The notes beneath the pieces were generated by a model. That model did not search any database, was not told the DNA's origin, and saw only the letters and a program-made list of their open reading frames with translations. The position numbers and the translations under genes are program-made. From Nannochloropsis oceanica (Eukaryota; Sar; Eustigmatophyceae; Eustigmatales; Monodopsidaceae), in contig CP038114.1 of NCBI GenBank assembly GCA_004519485.1, forward strand, positions 62,001-126,000: a DNA stretch of 64,000 bases. The letters are read 5' to 3'. This document shows positions 44,599 through 55,254 of the stretch, in pieces (position 1 is the first letter of the stretch; every line of letters starts with the position of its first letter).

Positions 44599-47500
44599 TC
44601 AACTGGCCCACCGATAAATAACGGTAGGGATGAGAAAAGGATTGCCCTCATCGTCTGCCGCGGAAGTCTCCAGTTCCAGATATTTGCGATGAGCCCCCAC
44701 AATCTCCACGGGCGCGCCTTCATAGCGCTCCAGCACCCACTCGGCCAAGCCCGTCTCGAGATTGGACGCGTACAGCTGCTTGTTGGCCGGCAGATACTCC
44801 TCGCTGTTGTAGAGGAAGCGCCCCTTCTGCGGCCCCTCCAAGCCCGAGGCCTTGTGGAAGAGCAGGGTGATATTGAGCCCTGTTTGTTCCTTGAACGCGT
44901 TTAAGAACCCGCCCAGGGTGAGAGGCCCCTGCTCGATAACGATGCTGTCCCACTTGGTGAAGTCCGCGGGGTAGGGTTTGACGTGCGCCATCTCTATCTC
45001 GTCGTAGCGCTCTTGCGTCTTGGCGGGTGGAGCTGGCTCTTGGAGGAAGTACATATTCAGTCCCAGGTTGTTGGAAGAGTCCTTGAAGGCCTCCAGGGGC
45101 TTGCCTTGCAGCACCTTGAGCAACTCGATGCAGGCCAGGCCCGTCACTGCCGCCGTGGCCGTGGCGATGGCAGGGATTATTTTCCCCGCAATCATCTTGC
45201 ACTTGTGTCGAGAGGCCTGCTTGATCCGATAGTTGGACGCGCGGAGGTTGCAAGCGGCCGTGACAAAGTCGATGTGGAAATTCAGGTCCTGGTCCTTCTC
45301 AAACTCGGCCGGCTCTGGCACCAATCCTCCCGCATCCACGGCCTCCAGCTCCACGATCAGCCTTTCCAACGTCGCCCGTTCCTCCGCTTCTTGCTGCTGC
45401 TGTTGCTTATCCTTCTGCTGTTGCATCGACTCCACGTCCATGGCATCCTCCTTGCGCAGGCTCTCACTGCTTCCCCCTCTCGTGCCTGCCGCGACCTCGC
45501 CTCCTTCCTCCCCCGCTGCCCCCCCCTCCTTCTTCTCCTCCTCCAACTCAATCTTCTCACTACTAGGCGTCCAAGCCGGCACGGGCAAAGTAGCCAAGAT
45601 ACCCTTTATGTATGTCAGGTCCCGAAATTGGTGATCTTGTGCGACGAGCATTTTATCCGGAGGCTCGATCAAACCGTAGTTCACTGCTAGCAGGTTCGCG
45701 ACCGAAACGACAAAGCCCAGGTGCTGCTCGTTCTCTGCGTTGAACACCGCCGGCTGTGGAAAGCGCTTGGCGCCCGTCCAAAACTTGTCCCCGGTGGAGG
45801 TGACGTGATCTTCGGGAAAGTTGTGAATGAGCTGCAGCAGCTTATCGCGGAAGAGCTTATGAAACAGGCTGAACGCCTCCGCCACCAAGGCCGGGAACGT
45901 CACCCCCCGCGCCTGCGTCAAGTAAGTATGTACCCCCTGCAGGAAGTCGATCTCCTTCCCCAAATCCGCCTTCTGCTTTCCACCGCCGGTCCCATTTCCG
46001 TTTCTTTCCCCCCGCAAAGCGGCCTTGGCGTCCTCTAAGTACAATGCACGGTCCTCCAAAAACTTCTTCGAGTCCGCCGCCCCTTCGACAAACAAGTCAT
46101 TAAATTGCGCGCGCGCCCATTCAATGCAATGCTCAATAAGCGAAGGGAAATTCCGTAAGGTACACATGGGAATGGTATCTCCGTCTGCATCGTCCTTTGG
46201 GCCATCGGCATAGGAGGCCGTCAAGTGAGGGATTATCACCTGCACATTACACTTCGTACCCAGCGTGCCTGACTCCAGCAGCGGCTTGCCATAGAACACA
46301 CATCGTGAGTCCACATAGAGGCGAGCCTTGACGTTATCCAAGGCATTAGTCACGAAATCCAACCCCTCCCAAAACTGATCGGGAAAGACGTTCTCCGTCG
46401 TGGTCGCGACCAGCTCCTCCTTCGCCTCGATCTTTATGGCCGTATTCATGTGCAACACCGCCTCTGTCGCCGCCACTGACTTAGCCTGTCCCACATTTTT
46501 CTCGCGAAACAAAAATTGCCTGTTTAAATTACTAACCTCGATGCGATCATTGTCTGTCACAACGATCCCCCCCTTCGGCCCAGTGCCCAGCCCCAACAAG
46601 GCGAAGTTCTTCAGATACTCACAGCCCAACGCCCCGCATCCCACCACAAAAGTACGCGCGTCTGCAATTTGCTCTTGGACAAAAGTCTTCCCAAACATCG
46701 CCACCAAATCATCGTACCGCGTATTTTGGGTGGCCGTCTCCGCAGCTGAAGGCCGGGCCGTGGGTAAGACCTCAAAAGCATCAAGGTGCAGCCACTGCTT
46801 CAAGGGCTGGTACTTCCCTGTAAACTTCACCACCTCCTGCGCCACCACTCCGCCAAAAAAGGCAGCCAACGGCTGAAAGTCCACTTCTGCAAAAAGTGCC
46901 ATGTTGATGACTACGCTCTCCTCCACCTCCTCCAACGCCAGAGCCACCTCCGGGTCCCCTACCGCCTTGAGCTCCGCATTCCGCGCCTGAGTCAGCCGTA
47001 CCACCTCTGCTGCGTCCCCATCGTCGTTAAGCCTCGGAGACCGACCGTGCGCCTCCTCAAACTTCCACATTCCTTGCAAGGCCAAATGAAGTTGCTCGGC
47101 GCGGCCAAACTTGGCGCCGTCAGTAAAGAGGAGGCCAAACTCGCCCGGGGCAACGGGCTGGGCCAGGTTCTGAGCAAGAGTTCGGTAGCTGTACTGCACA
47201 GGCTTCTTAACTTGCGTCAGCACACCGCCATTCTTGTAAGCGGAGAAGGCCCGAGTATCGCCAATGGCGAGCTTGAAGCCATCGTAGACCGTTTTTTCGC
47301 GCTTCGTCCCGTTCCGGTCTTCAACGACAGTTTTGAAGACATGCTTGATTTTAAAAGGCCCCAAGTCGTTGATACTCTTCGCATTGTCCGCAACGCACTC
47401 CATCCCCGACACATCCGAAATGTCCACCCACCCATCATGCTCACTCTCTTCAATCCCATGACTCCGCCCCCCGTCCTCCTGGCTCAGCAGCGTCACAGTG

Positions 47501-48350
47501 CCCTCTTCATTATTCTCTATGTGAGTAATAATGCGAGTGTGCGGGTTCTCGCCCGTCACATCCCTCACTGTAAATTTAGCTCCAAAGTCCGAAAATACAA
47601 AACCCATCGCTCCCTTTACGTCTGCCGCAATGAAAGCAATACTCCGGGCATGGCAAAACTCATTCCATCGCACCATCTCCGCCAAGCGCAACCCCGTGCA
47701 GACCACCACGTTGTGCATCCCCACCACCGTTTCCGTCAATGGCCCGTGCTGCACTCGCACCGACACCATCGAGTTAAGCTCCGCCAGCTTGCTCGCAACG
47801 GCCCCCGCCCGGGGCTTGCCCACGTCGGCCTCGGTCAAGAAGAAGTTGGAGCCCAGGTCCTTGACTTGGGTTGGGTGCTCGTCCCAGAGCGTCACCGCGC
47901 CGGGACCGGCCAAGATGAGGTTCTTGGCCGTCTCCACGCCCACGCCGCGCAGGCCCATGATCAAGACCTGAAGATGGAGGGCGAAGGGAAGGATAAGTTT
48001 AGGGGCCGTATGTCGGGAAATAGGGAAGGGAGAGCGAGGTGAGAGAGGATGATCCCCCTTCTTGCCCTCTGGCCCGACATCCTGCCACGAGAGCTGCATA
48101 ACAAGCACAGCCGTACACAGAAGATCTCCGTTCGTCCGTCTTCCACGCCCAAGCCTGTATAGCCCTCGTCACCCTCACCCTTCCCCTCCCTCTCTCCTAA
48201 CCCACATACCTTGAGCTGAATGAGCTTAGACATGGCCTCAATCCCAAACGCCCCGATCTGCCTCGAGTACTTGTCCATGAAGGCTGCATTATTCGTCAAT
48301 GCCTTGGTGTCTCGGACAGGGCTGCTGGTATGGAGCGGGGAGCTAGCCAT
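44599..48350 (-). CDS. UBA1: Ubiquitin-activating enzyme E1
   Basis: Minus-strand exons 48350-48210 and 47967-44599 (CTCAAG/GTATGT, TCTTCAG; phase 0), 1169 residues. E1 adenylates ubiquitin with ATP, takes it on a cysteine and passes it to E2 enzymes. It has the start YSRQIGAFGIEAMSKL, then the inactive adenylation half (GLRGVGVETAKNLILAG, about 50) and the active half (VGCGALGCEYLKNFALLG, NLNRQFLFREKNVGQAKS, about 480-545). The catalytic Cys lies in PMCTLRNFPSLIEHC (about residue 649). The C-terminal ubiquitin-fold domain ends the protein (IEQGPLTLGGFLNAF, then RFLYNSEEY). It is about 100 residues longer than yeast or human Uba1; the excess lies in a Gly/Asn-rich loop after the catalytic Cys region and a Glu/Gln-rich insert (about 840-900). 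It looks like the main ubiquitin E1, not the SUMO or NEDD8 form. Confidence 0.96.
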
Positions 48351-48820
48351 TGTGGGATGGGTTAGCGGTGGGATTCTTTTCTTCCCGGGGGCGATGGTGA
48401 TGATTCGCTGCTCGCTGTTTCCGTCTGCTGGTGCTTGTTTGGGCCTGAGGCGCCTATATGAAAGGCGAAAGAGATGAGGTGGAGTAACGAAGGCGTGAGC
48501 AGCTGTCCAGGGTGGGTTACTGCGTGGATGGATGAGAGATGGCCACCACCACACTCTTTCCCCATGGTAACAGTCGCGGAAGCAGGAAATTCGGCGATAA
48601 TTCGTAATGCTATAGCATGTGCACTATAAGAATTCTTAAAAGTGCTTCGTTGAGCGTGGCCCGCAAAGATGGCAATTGACTCACATTGGCAGGTCGCGGA
48701 AAGAATTAGAAAGTCGGGTATGCACAACTTGCCCTCAAATCAACCTCCCCTCAAACCCCCACAGTCTGACGCCCCATATAGCCTACTTATGTTTTTTTGT
48801 GCTTTGGTATCGTATAAAAC
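48351..48820. promoter_or_regulatory. Upstream region of the E1 gene and 3' region of the Rpp38-like gene
   Basis: Both neighbours read leftward. No gene or recognised element is visible. Confidence 0.4.
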
Positions 48821-50435
48821 TCATAGCCGCCATCCCATCCCTCCCTTAACTTCCTTTTCCACCACCACACCCTCCCCGCCATTTATGTATTCCCGCTTCG
48901 CGAGCAAGAAGGCCTGAAATGACTGCAAGCGATTTTGTACACCGGAGACCACATCTTCCTCCATCTCATCCACTCTTTCTCCCTCATCTCCTTTTCCTCT
49001 TTGAGCTGAGACTTCAGATATACCCTCGCTGGCGCAGAACCCCAGAGCGGCGACGCGCTGGAGGCCCAATGACCGACCTAATGAAGTGGAAGCCTTGGGC
49101 AGAACAAAGAAAGGGACACCACGCAAGGCGGCAAGGACAGCAATGTGCTCCACCAGACGTGGCGGCTTGACGTCTCTGTATGTTTATAAGAGTGAAGTGC
49201 GGAGAGAGGGAGAAGGTACTAAGAATGTGTCCGTTCCATTCCTTTTTCCATAGCCTTCCTCCCCCCCCCACATGCACTACTCCACGCAAGCACGCACCTG
49301 CAGATGAAGATGAGGGAAAGCTGACCCTTCTCCAAGGCGCGAGTTACTTCGTTGATACCAATACAGATAAATTTTCGGGCGTACTTGTGGGCGGCCGTCT
49401 ACGGGGAGTGTGATGGAGCAGGTGTGTAAGAAAGAGCCAGCAGTAGACTTCAGGCATGGGCCCGCAATGTGCAGAAGGCGAACTTACCCCTTCCTTGGCC
49501 GAGAATACCTTCACCCGCGATTTTGACCCCTTCTTCTCCTGTTTATCCTTGTCTTGTGGTTTGCTGGAGCTCGGATAGCTGCTGTCCGACTCAGCCGTCC
49601 GTTTCGCAGTGTCCTCGTCCTTCCCCTCTCCTGCCGCTGGGACGACGCCTAACAGCGGTGCGATTTCCTTCTGACACCTATGCCGCGAGGCAGACGAATT
49701 AGTCGACTCCCACATGTGTTGACTGTGAGTTTCCTCAACCCTTCCCAGAGCAAGCTCTTACCTGTCTACAAAAATGTCGCGCTCCGTCCCTAGTAAAAGT
49801 AAAGTAGGTTGGTTTAGGGTCGGGTGAGTGAACGAGAACACGATGGGCATGACAGATCAAGCATGCAAGCGTAGCGATGATAACAAATGAAGTACAGCCA
49901 TGCTTACAAAATTAACGCGCTGGCGCAATGGTGAGCCATTGGACAGCGCGCTAAAGAGCTGAAGTCGACCTCCTCACCCACCTGGCAGCATGATCCATGC
50001 CCCCAAGCCCATGCCCGCATCCTTGTCTTCCTTCTTCGACTTCTTCTTGTTAAGATGCTGATGGTGATGCTCCTGCTGCTGTTGGTTCTGTTGTTGGTGC
50101 TGTTGAAGGTCGCCTGCAGCCTTTGGCAGTATGCCTCTCGGCTGTTGGTGCTGGTGCTGGTAAGGGAACGTGGGAAGAAGTGGAATAGACCGTGGCCGCT
50201 TTTGCCCTGCGACTTTCTTGTTCTTGCTCCCCGGCATAAGCATTTTGGCCACGTCGTGCTTGTGGTAGCCTAGAAATGCCTGTCTAAGCGTACGTGTAGA
50301 GGATGAGGTGTGAGAGCCTGCTGTCTGTGATTACGTAGAGATGATGGACTAGCGGTCACGCAGTCTTCGCTTTCACTTTAAGACTCACAAAGACTTCAAC
50401 GCATCACTCTCAAGCCGCACCCACAAGGACACCAT
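48821..50435 (-). CDS. L7Ae-family protein resembling RNase P/MRP subunit Rpp38
   Basis: Six minus-strand exons: 50435-50389, 50283-49982, 49789-49762, 49677-49488, 49398-49298 and 49175-48821; every phase closes, 340 residues. Rpp38 binds kink-turn RNA in RNase P and RNase MRP, which process pre-tRNA and pre-rRNA. The L7Ae core is split over exons 5 and 6: FICIGINEVTRALEKGQLSL, then CRDVKPPRLVEHIAVLAAL and GVPFFVLPKAS, close to human Rpp38 (GINEVTRALER). The N-terminal half is basic and Gln/His-rich (GSKNKKVAGQKRPRS, then QQ/HH runs, LNKKKSKKEDKD). Exon 1 (47 bases) and exon 3 (28 bases) are very short and least certain; they were chosen because they keep phase and bring an ATG. If exon 1 is wrong, the start would be Met near 50243. 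Other L7Ae proteins (Nhp2, Snu13) are much shorter. Confidence 0.8.
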
Positions 50436-50881
50436 ACTCTTCTGCCTATATTGTGTCGACTTTCGCAGTCGCTGGCTCCTGGAAAAGTGCAGGGTCCTGT
50501 GCTAGGAAGGCTCGTCCTGATCATCGCCACACTTAACTTCAGCCAACTCGCGGCCGCCTTTTGCCCAGTTTCCTACCTCGTCCAGGTACGCGGAGAGTAG
50601 CAAGGATACTCTAATTTAAGCTCTGTACGAGCGTAGGGACGCGCGTATCCGATGATTGACGTGTATATCCAAGGCTTGCCTCGGATTCGCCTTCCCTTTC
50701 TCTCATTTTCCCCCTGCATCTCCTAGCCATCATGGCCACCCCACAACCCTGGGAAATAGTCTAGCAGCATATCATTTTCATAAAAACTACCTTTCTACTG
50801 TCCGTGTGAGCCTTCTCACCACCCTTCTCATACCCGACATAACAGGCCAACCACAACCGCGCCCGCGGCACGCCAACCGCC
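50436..50881. promoter_or_regulatory. Divergent intergenic region
   Basis: It lies between the head-to-head Rpp38-like and CoA-binding genes. A frame opens at 50656, but it is out of frame with the CoA-binding gene and C/T-biased. Nothing else is seen. Confidence 0.4.
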
Positions 50882-51298
50882 ATGTCTGCCGGCAAATTTT
50901 CTCCCTTCCTGTCCGCCACCACCTTTGCTGTCGTCGGGGCTAGCACCCGCCGCGAGAAATTCGGAAATAAGGTGCTCAGATGCTATCTCCAAGACGGCAA
51001 GAAGGCTATTCCCATCAATCCGAGAGAAAAAGAGATCGAGGGCCTTCCTTGCCTTGCCAACCTTTCCTTTCTGACCTGCCCATCTGAGACGGCAGTTTCT
51101 GTCATTACTCCTCCTGCGGTCACTGTGAGCGTGCTCGAACAGGCTGCCAAGCTGGGAATAAAGCATGTGTGGCTGCAACCGGGCTGTGAGAGTCCCGAGG
51201 CGATTGCCACGGCGGAGAGAGTTGGCTTGCTTCCCACTTTGATCTTTGGTGGCCCATGCGTCTTGGTGGAACTCGGCTTTGAGGGGAGGGATCATTGA
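50882..51298 (+). CDS. CoA-binding domain protein (YccU-like Rossmann fold)
   Basis: A single exon, 138 residues, ATG at 50882 in a good context (CGCCATGTC). The whole length is one CoA_binding_2 domain: TFAVVGASTRREKFGNKVL (the GAS.. nucleotide loop), then KAIPINPREKEIEGLPCLANL (the V/INP...I.G motif), AVSVITPPAVTVSVLEQAAK, and GIKHVWLQPGCESPEAIATA (WLQPG is the family's late signature). It ends with a Cys-containing LIFGGPCVLVEL, where the family usually has a cysteine. Bacterial relatives are about 135-145 residues, so the gene is complete. The function of the family is not established beyond CoA or nucleotide binding. No targeting signal is seen, and a bacterial-type origin is possible. 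Confidence 0.88.
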   Translation: MSAGKFSPFLSATTFAVVGASTRREKFGNKVLRCYLQDGKKAIPINPREKEIEGLPCLANLSFLTCPSETAVSVITPPAVTVSVLEQAAKLGIKHVWLQPGCESPEAIATAERVGLLPTLIFGGPCVLVELGFEGRDH

Positions 51299-52206
51299 TT
51301 GGGGTTAAGAACTGACAACAAGAACGGGAATGAAGGTATGGGAACGCCATGAGATTGTTAAGTTTTACGAATGCGAGGGGAATTGGCCAGGTTGCAGAGG
51401 TGTTTGCTAGGGTGTGCAGTGGCGGGCTTGAGGGTTTGGGTACGGGGACGGGGAGGTCTGAAGCCATGGACCAAAAGATGTCTAGAAGAGCAGAGCAAAT
51501 GAGAAAAGTCGTCTCTTAAAGCCTTCGTAATCAGCTATGTCTGTGCTTCGTGTACAGGAAATTTGTGCCGCATGTGAACGAAGGAATCCATGCCAAAAGC
51601 GCAACGGACTTATCTATCCATCTATCTATCTATTATCGAATATATATATATATATCAATAGTTCTTTTTTTCTGCCGCTCCTACACTCCTGTAGAACTAT
51701 CGCACGCAACCTGACGTCCTCTAGGACTTGCATACGGGGGGGAGCCTTCCACCAATAAAACGTTGCCTATTCACCCCTTATTCCTTGTCCGAGTTTTTCT
51801 AGCGACTTTGACAGGTTTTTCATCAGGCAAAGTCTCCGGACGGCATACACAGGGCCAGGAGAGGAAGGGTGAGGGGGACAAAAGAGGAGGTCAGTGGGGA
51901 TAAAACACATACATTGTCCGCATATCCTGCCGCGGTTAACCAAACCGAAGATCATGGGGAGGAGCTTCTCCACGGACGGTATCCTGTAGGTAGCCCTTGT
52001 CACTGCCCGCACTGTAGTCGCACTCACACTTGCATGCGTACGTTTTCTGGCCCGCATTAAAGAAAGGGCTTACTACGCGCAATTCCTTTAACTGAAGCCT
52101 GACGCTGTCCTTCCCTTGCTCTCCCTTCCATCCTCAAACGCTTTCCTAACTTTGCTCAATCCTCCCCAACCCTTTCCTGGTCTCAGACGCACCAACACAG
52201 AGAAGA
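51299..52206. other. Intergenic region with microsatellites
   Basis: ATCT repeats (about 51612-51630) and a (TA)n run (about 51640-51653) lie here. The right end is a C/T-rich stretch leading to the next ATG. No gene is supported. Confidence 0.5.
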
Positions 52207-53277
52207 ATGGGCAAGGTTTTCGAAGGCCAGTGTGTCTCGGGCGCGGAGGTGCTTTGGGTTGCCGTGCATGGCTTTGGTTTTGCCTTGGCGCTCTTGACCG
52301 TGGGAACGGAGCTACTTCATCCCCGCGCGGTGACGGCTGTGGTGGCGGCCGGCGGGACGTACTTTTTGGTGTTGTCGGAGGTCACGGCTCACAGCATTTT
52401 GCAAGAATGGGCACCCTTGGTAGCCGCAGTCTTGGGGGCTGGCCTTCTTTCAATGGGCGGGGCGCGGTTTGCGAGTGGGCAATCTTTCGCGCCTCCCAGC
52501 TTGTCCTCGGGCGCCGGACCTGTCATAATCCTTTCCGTCTTGGCTGGCTACGTGCTCGCCGCATTTCAGATGCAGGCATTGGGTGAAAAAGGCCTGGAGG
52601 ATTGGATTCCATTGGCTTTTGCAGCGGGAATCAGCGGCCTTCTGGCGAACGCTGGCGCTTACTACAGCCCTAACGAGGACTTTTTCCCTAAAGGTCTTAC
52701 GTCTGGTGCGGGCCCCCGCATGGTCATGCTGGGTTTGGGTCTCTTTGTCGGTCCCTCCTTTCTCGGGGCCTTGGAAAGCCACAAAGGCACGTGGGAGCAG
52801 TGGCTTGCCCTGGCAGCCGCGGCGGCAGGATCGGCGCTTTTCGCATTCGGCGGTGCAAGGTACGCCCAAGGGTTCGAGTTCTTCCCGGAAGCTCTGACCA
52901 GGGGTCCGGTTCCCGCTGCAGGGATGGCCTTGCTGGCTGCTTTTATCTACACGTCATTCGTTGAACATTTTGAAGCTCGAAAGCCTGGGGAAGGGGTGGA
53001 GCAGTGGATGCCACTGCTCGGGGCGGTGGTGGGAGCGGGTGTCTTGTCCCATTGCGGCGCGCGTTGGGGTGCAGGAGAGGCCTTCTTGCCCGCGCTGCTG
53101 GAGAGTGGGGCTTACCCTCTTGTGGCCACAGCGGGCCTGGTTATCTACACAGTATTAGCGTTGCATGCGGTGAATGAACCAAAGGGTGGGTTGACGATGT
53201 TGATGAATTTGGCAGGGGCGGCATCAGTCGTGGGGGCTTTGTCGGCCCTCAACAAGAGGAAGTTTGTTGCGGCATGA
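52207..53277 (+). CDS. Membrane protein made of four TMEM14-like repeats
   Basis: A single exon, 356 residues. After an N-terminal hydrophobic part, four units follow with a period of about 66 residues, each opening with Trp (Trp68, 133, 199 and 267). The unit pattern is W-x-P-L, a Gly/Ala-rich helix, G-A/G-A-R/Y, then F-x-P-x-x-L-x-S-G-A and a second helix, for example LSMGGARFASGQSFAPPSLS, FAFGGARYAQGFEFFPEAL and LSHCGARWGAGEAFLPALLE. A fifth, partial unit ends the protein. The pattern G-x-R-F...F-P-A-G-L-x-x-G-A is that of TMEM14, a roughly 100-residue mitochondrial or plastid membrane family including FAX1-type fatty-acid exporters. So the protein looks like a tandem fusion of a unit normally found singly. 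There is no obvious plastid presequence. Function is unknown; transport of a hydrophobic molecule is inference. A TGTACATA lies 24 bases after the stop. Confidence 0.75.
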   Translation: MGKVFEGQCVSGAEVLWVAVHGFGFALALLTVGTELLHPRAVTAVVAAGGTYFLVLSEVTAHSILQEWAPLVAAVLGAGLLSMGGARFASGQSFAPPSLSSGAGPVIILSVLAGYVLAAFQMQALGEKGLEDWIPLAFAAGISGLLANAGAYYSPNEDFFPKGLTSGAGPRMVMLGLGLFVGPSFLGALESHKGTWEQWLALAAAAAGSALFAFGGARYAQGFEFFPEALTRGPVPAAGMALLAAFIYTSFVEHFEARKPGEGVEQWMPLLGAVVGAGVLSHCGARWGAGEAFLPALLESGAYPLVATAGLVIYTVLALHAVNEPKGGLTMLMNLAGAASVVGALSALNKRKFVAA

Positions 53278-53591
53278 GGATGCGGAAGGGGGCGGGTGGT
53301 TGTACATACTCGAGAGGAAGAGGACGCAGGAGAGATAGAGAGAAAAAAGAAAACGGTAAATCGTCTGAGAGAAAGAAAAGGCATAAAGAGAAGTGGAGTG
53401 AAAGCAAGCCGCAAGAAGGCAGCTAAGAGCAAGGTGGCACACAAGCATATAACAGTGTTCACACTTGCTCTGATTTCCTCTTACCCATCACCTCCTATGC
53501 CCTCCATCTCCAATAATATGTTTTTACACACTAGCCGAAGCATATTTTTCCTTCCTCACTTCATCGTAATTTTCCTTCGAGTCTCAACCCT

Positions 53592-54806
53592 TCACACCCC
53601 TCCTTCACCCCCTCCCGCCACCGCCGCAAGCAACTTCATCTTCTTTCTCCGTTTGTTGTTCGGCCGTTTCCAGCTTGGCGTCGCACCCGTGCTCCTCAAT
53701 CCCTCCACAGAAAAGACCACGCGCCAGGTAGGAGGGTTGCTTTTGTTGGCCGCCGACTCCAACCAAGGCACCAACGGGTTTTTCTCCTCCTCCCGGGAGA
53801 GCGGGCCGGGGTGGCAGAACCAAACGGAAAAGAAGGGGGAAGAGTCGTGGCCCGTGCCTTGTGGGTGCTGATACTCATACTTCTGGGCTGGAACGAGATA
53901 GAAAGGTTTTTGAGCTTCGGGGAGAGAGGCGATGGCGTCCAGGTAGTACGCCTTATTCGCTACGTAGTTGGGGAGGAGCAGACAAAAGGGCCTGTCGGAA
54001 GCCAGGCAGAACCGCAGAGCCTTTTCTTTGTGGTCACCCGAGTAGGGGGGATTGGTGACCAAAACATCGTGCCGAGGAATGCGATTCTCCACCACATCTG
54101 CGTAGAAATCCCGCATTTTATTAGTCACGTGCGAGAAGCCAAGCCGACCCAGAAGGCCGACAACGGCGCCTTGGCAGTAGTAAGGATCGTAGATATGGAG
54201 GGCGGGCTTTCCCTGCTGCTTTCCCAAGGCTCGGCATAGCCAGACAAGGAAGGCTTCTAAGTCCTGATAGGCGCGGAAGGGACTCTCGAAGTGGTCGGCG
54301 TACTCGGTGGGGAATGGATAGAGGTGGAGGGAGGGGCGGGTCGTGGGGGAAGGAGAGGGAAACGTGTGGTGCTGTCGCGGCGGAGCTTTGGAGCCGGAGT
54401 TAGACATGGAAGGCGCGGAAGGTGGATAAGAGGAAGCTGTAGTAGAGGATGAAAAGGGCAGTGATAGGAGCTTCTTTTTCTTTTTCTTTTTCTTGTTGCT
54501 GGTGGCCGGGGGGGCACGCGATGGGAATGGGTTATCGACAACTGTGACGTTGAGCGCCACCGGGTCGTCGGAATTGGCCTTGTGTGGGGAGGAAAACACA
54601 GAAGGCGCAGTGGCTGTAGAATTTGTAGACGACGGACGCTTTCGCTTCTTGTGCTTTTTGGTGCTACCCTCTTGCAGAAGCTGAGGGGAGGCGTGAGGGT
54701 GTTGGTGTAGTGATGGTGGAGAGGGGGGCATGGGCAGCACTGGCATCTGCTTCTTCCTCTTCTTCTTCTTGTGCTTCTTGTGCGTGCATGGGTGCGCCTT
54801 CGACAT
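53592..54806 (-). CDS. Methyltransferase-fold protein with NPPY motif and Lys-rich N-terminus
   Basis: A single minus-strand exon, 404 residues from ATG at 54806. The N-terminal 170 residues are disordered with three Lys blocks (KKHKKKKRKK, KKHKKRKRP, a run of eight or more Lys), probably nuclear or nucleolar signals. The C-terminal part is a Rossmann-type methyltransferase: LHIYDPYYCQGAVVGLLGRL (motif I region, about 200-220), then HDVLVTNPPYSGDHKEKAL with NPPY at about 249-252, followed by FCLLLPNYVANK. NPPY is the catalytic tetrapeptide of enzymes that methylate an amide or base amino group, such as adenine N6 or glutamine. The short N-terminal SAM motif (DPYYCQG) is unusual. It ends with basic KRPNNKRRKKMK. 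The target is unknown; DNA, RNA or protein are all possible. Confidence 0.75.
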   Translation of the reverse strand: MSKAHPCTHKKHKKKKRKKQMPVLPMPPSPPSLHQHPHASPQLLQEGSTKKHKKRKRPSSTNSTATAPSVFSSPHKANSDDPVALNVTVVDNPFPSRAPPATSNKKKKKKKKLLSLPFSSSTTASSYPPSAPSMSNSGSKAPPRQHHTFPSPSPTTRPSLHLYPFPTEYADHFESPFRAYQDLEAFLVWLCRALGKQQGKPALHIYDPYYCQGAVVGLLGRLGFSHVTNKMRDFYADVVENRIPRHDVLVTNPPYSGDHKEKALRFCLASDRPFCLLLPNYVANKAYYLDAIASLPEAQKPFYLVPAQKYEYQHPQGTGHDSSPFFSVWFCHPGPLSREEEKNPLVPWLESAANKSNPPTWRVVFSVEGLRSTGATPSWKRPNNKRRKKMKLLAAVAGGGEGGV

Positions 54807-55254
54807 GGCCCCTCTTGTCTTGTATGGATGATGTGTATGTGTAGGGTAGGGTTAGATAGGAAGGAGGGATCGGTTACCTGGAGACAGCCGCTCGCTGCCC
54901 GATGCTCGCCATCAGAGAGAGTCCTTCGCTACCCCATCCCCTCCATACCTACTGAACCCTATAATAATAAATTAAATGATTAATGATTAGTCTTAGTCCC
55001 ATGATCAGCCCGTTGCAATCAGCAGAGACCTTGCTGTCGACATGTTTATTCCTCGCACTCCTTCTCGTCCCTCATGACGCTTTCTTGGATGTACTAGCTA
55101 CTGCTCTGTTCAACCCGACGGACACGACAGCATTTCCTACGTTCCTGAACCTTCTGGCCCCCTTCCCTCTCCACCACACAACACACAGCACACAACACCA
55201 AGCAGCCCCAAATTAACCATCACAACCATAATAATACAGTTTAATCAGCAGCGC
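54807..55254. promoter_or_regulatory. Divergent intergenic region of the methyltransferase and CCCH genes
   Basis: Head-to-head starts 449 bases apart. An A+T-rich patch (ATAATAATAAATTAAATGATTAATG) is at about 54961-54985. No gene is seen. Confidence 0.45.

Noticed and set aside
46786-48042. 418-codon open frame on the plus strand
   Set aside because: It lies antisense to the ubiquitin-activating enzyme, has no ATG-led domain and a biased composition; it is a shadow of the E1 frame.
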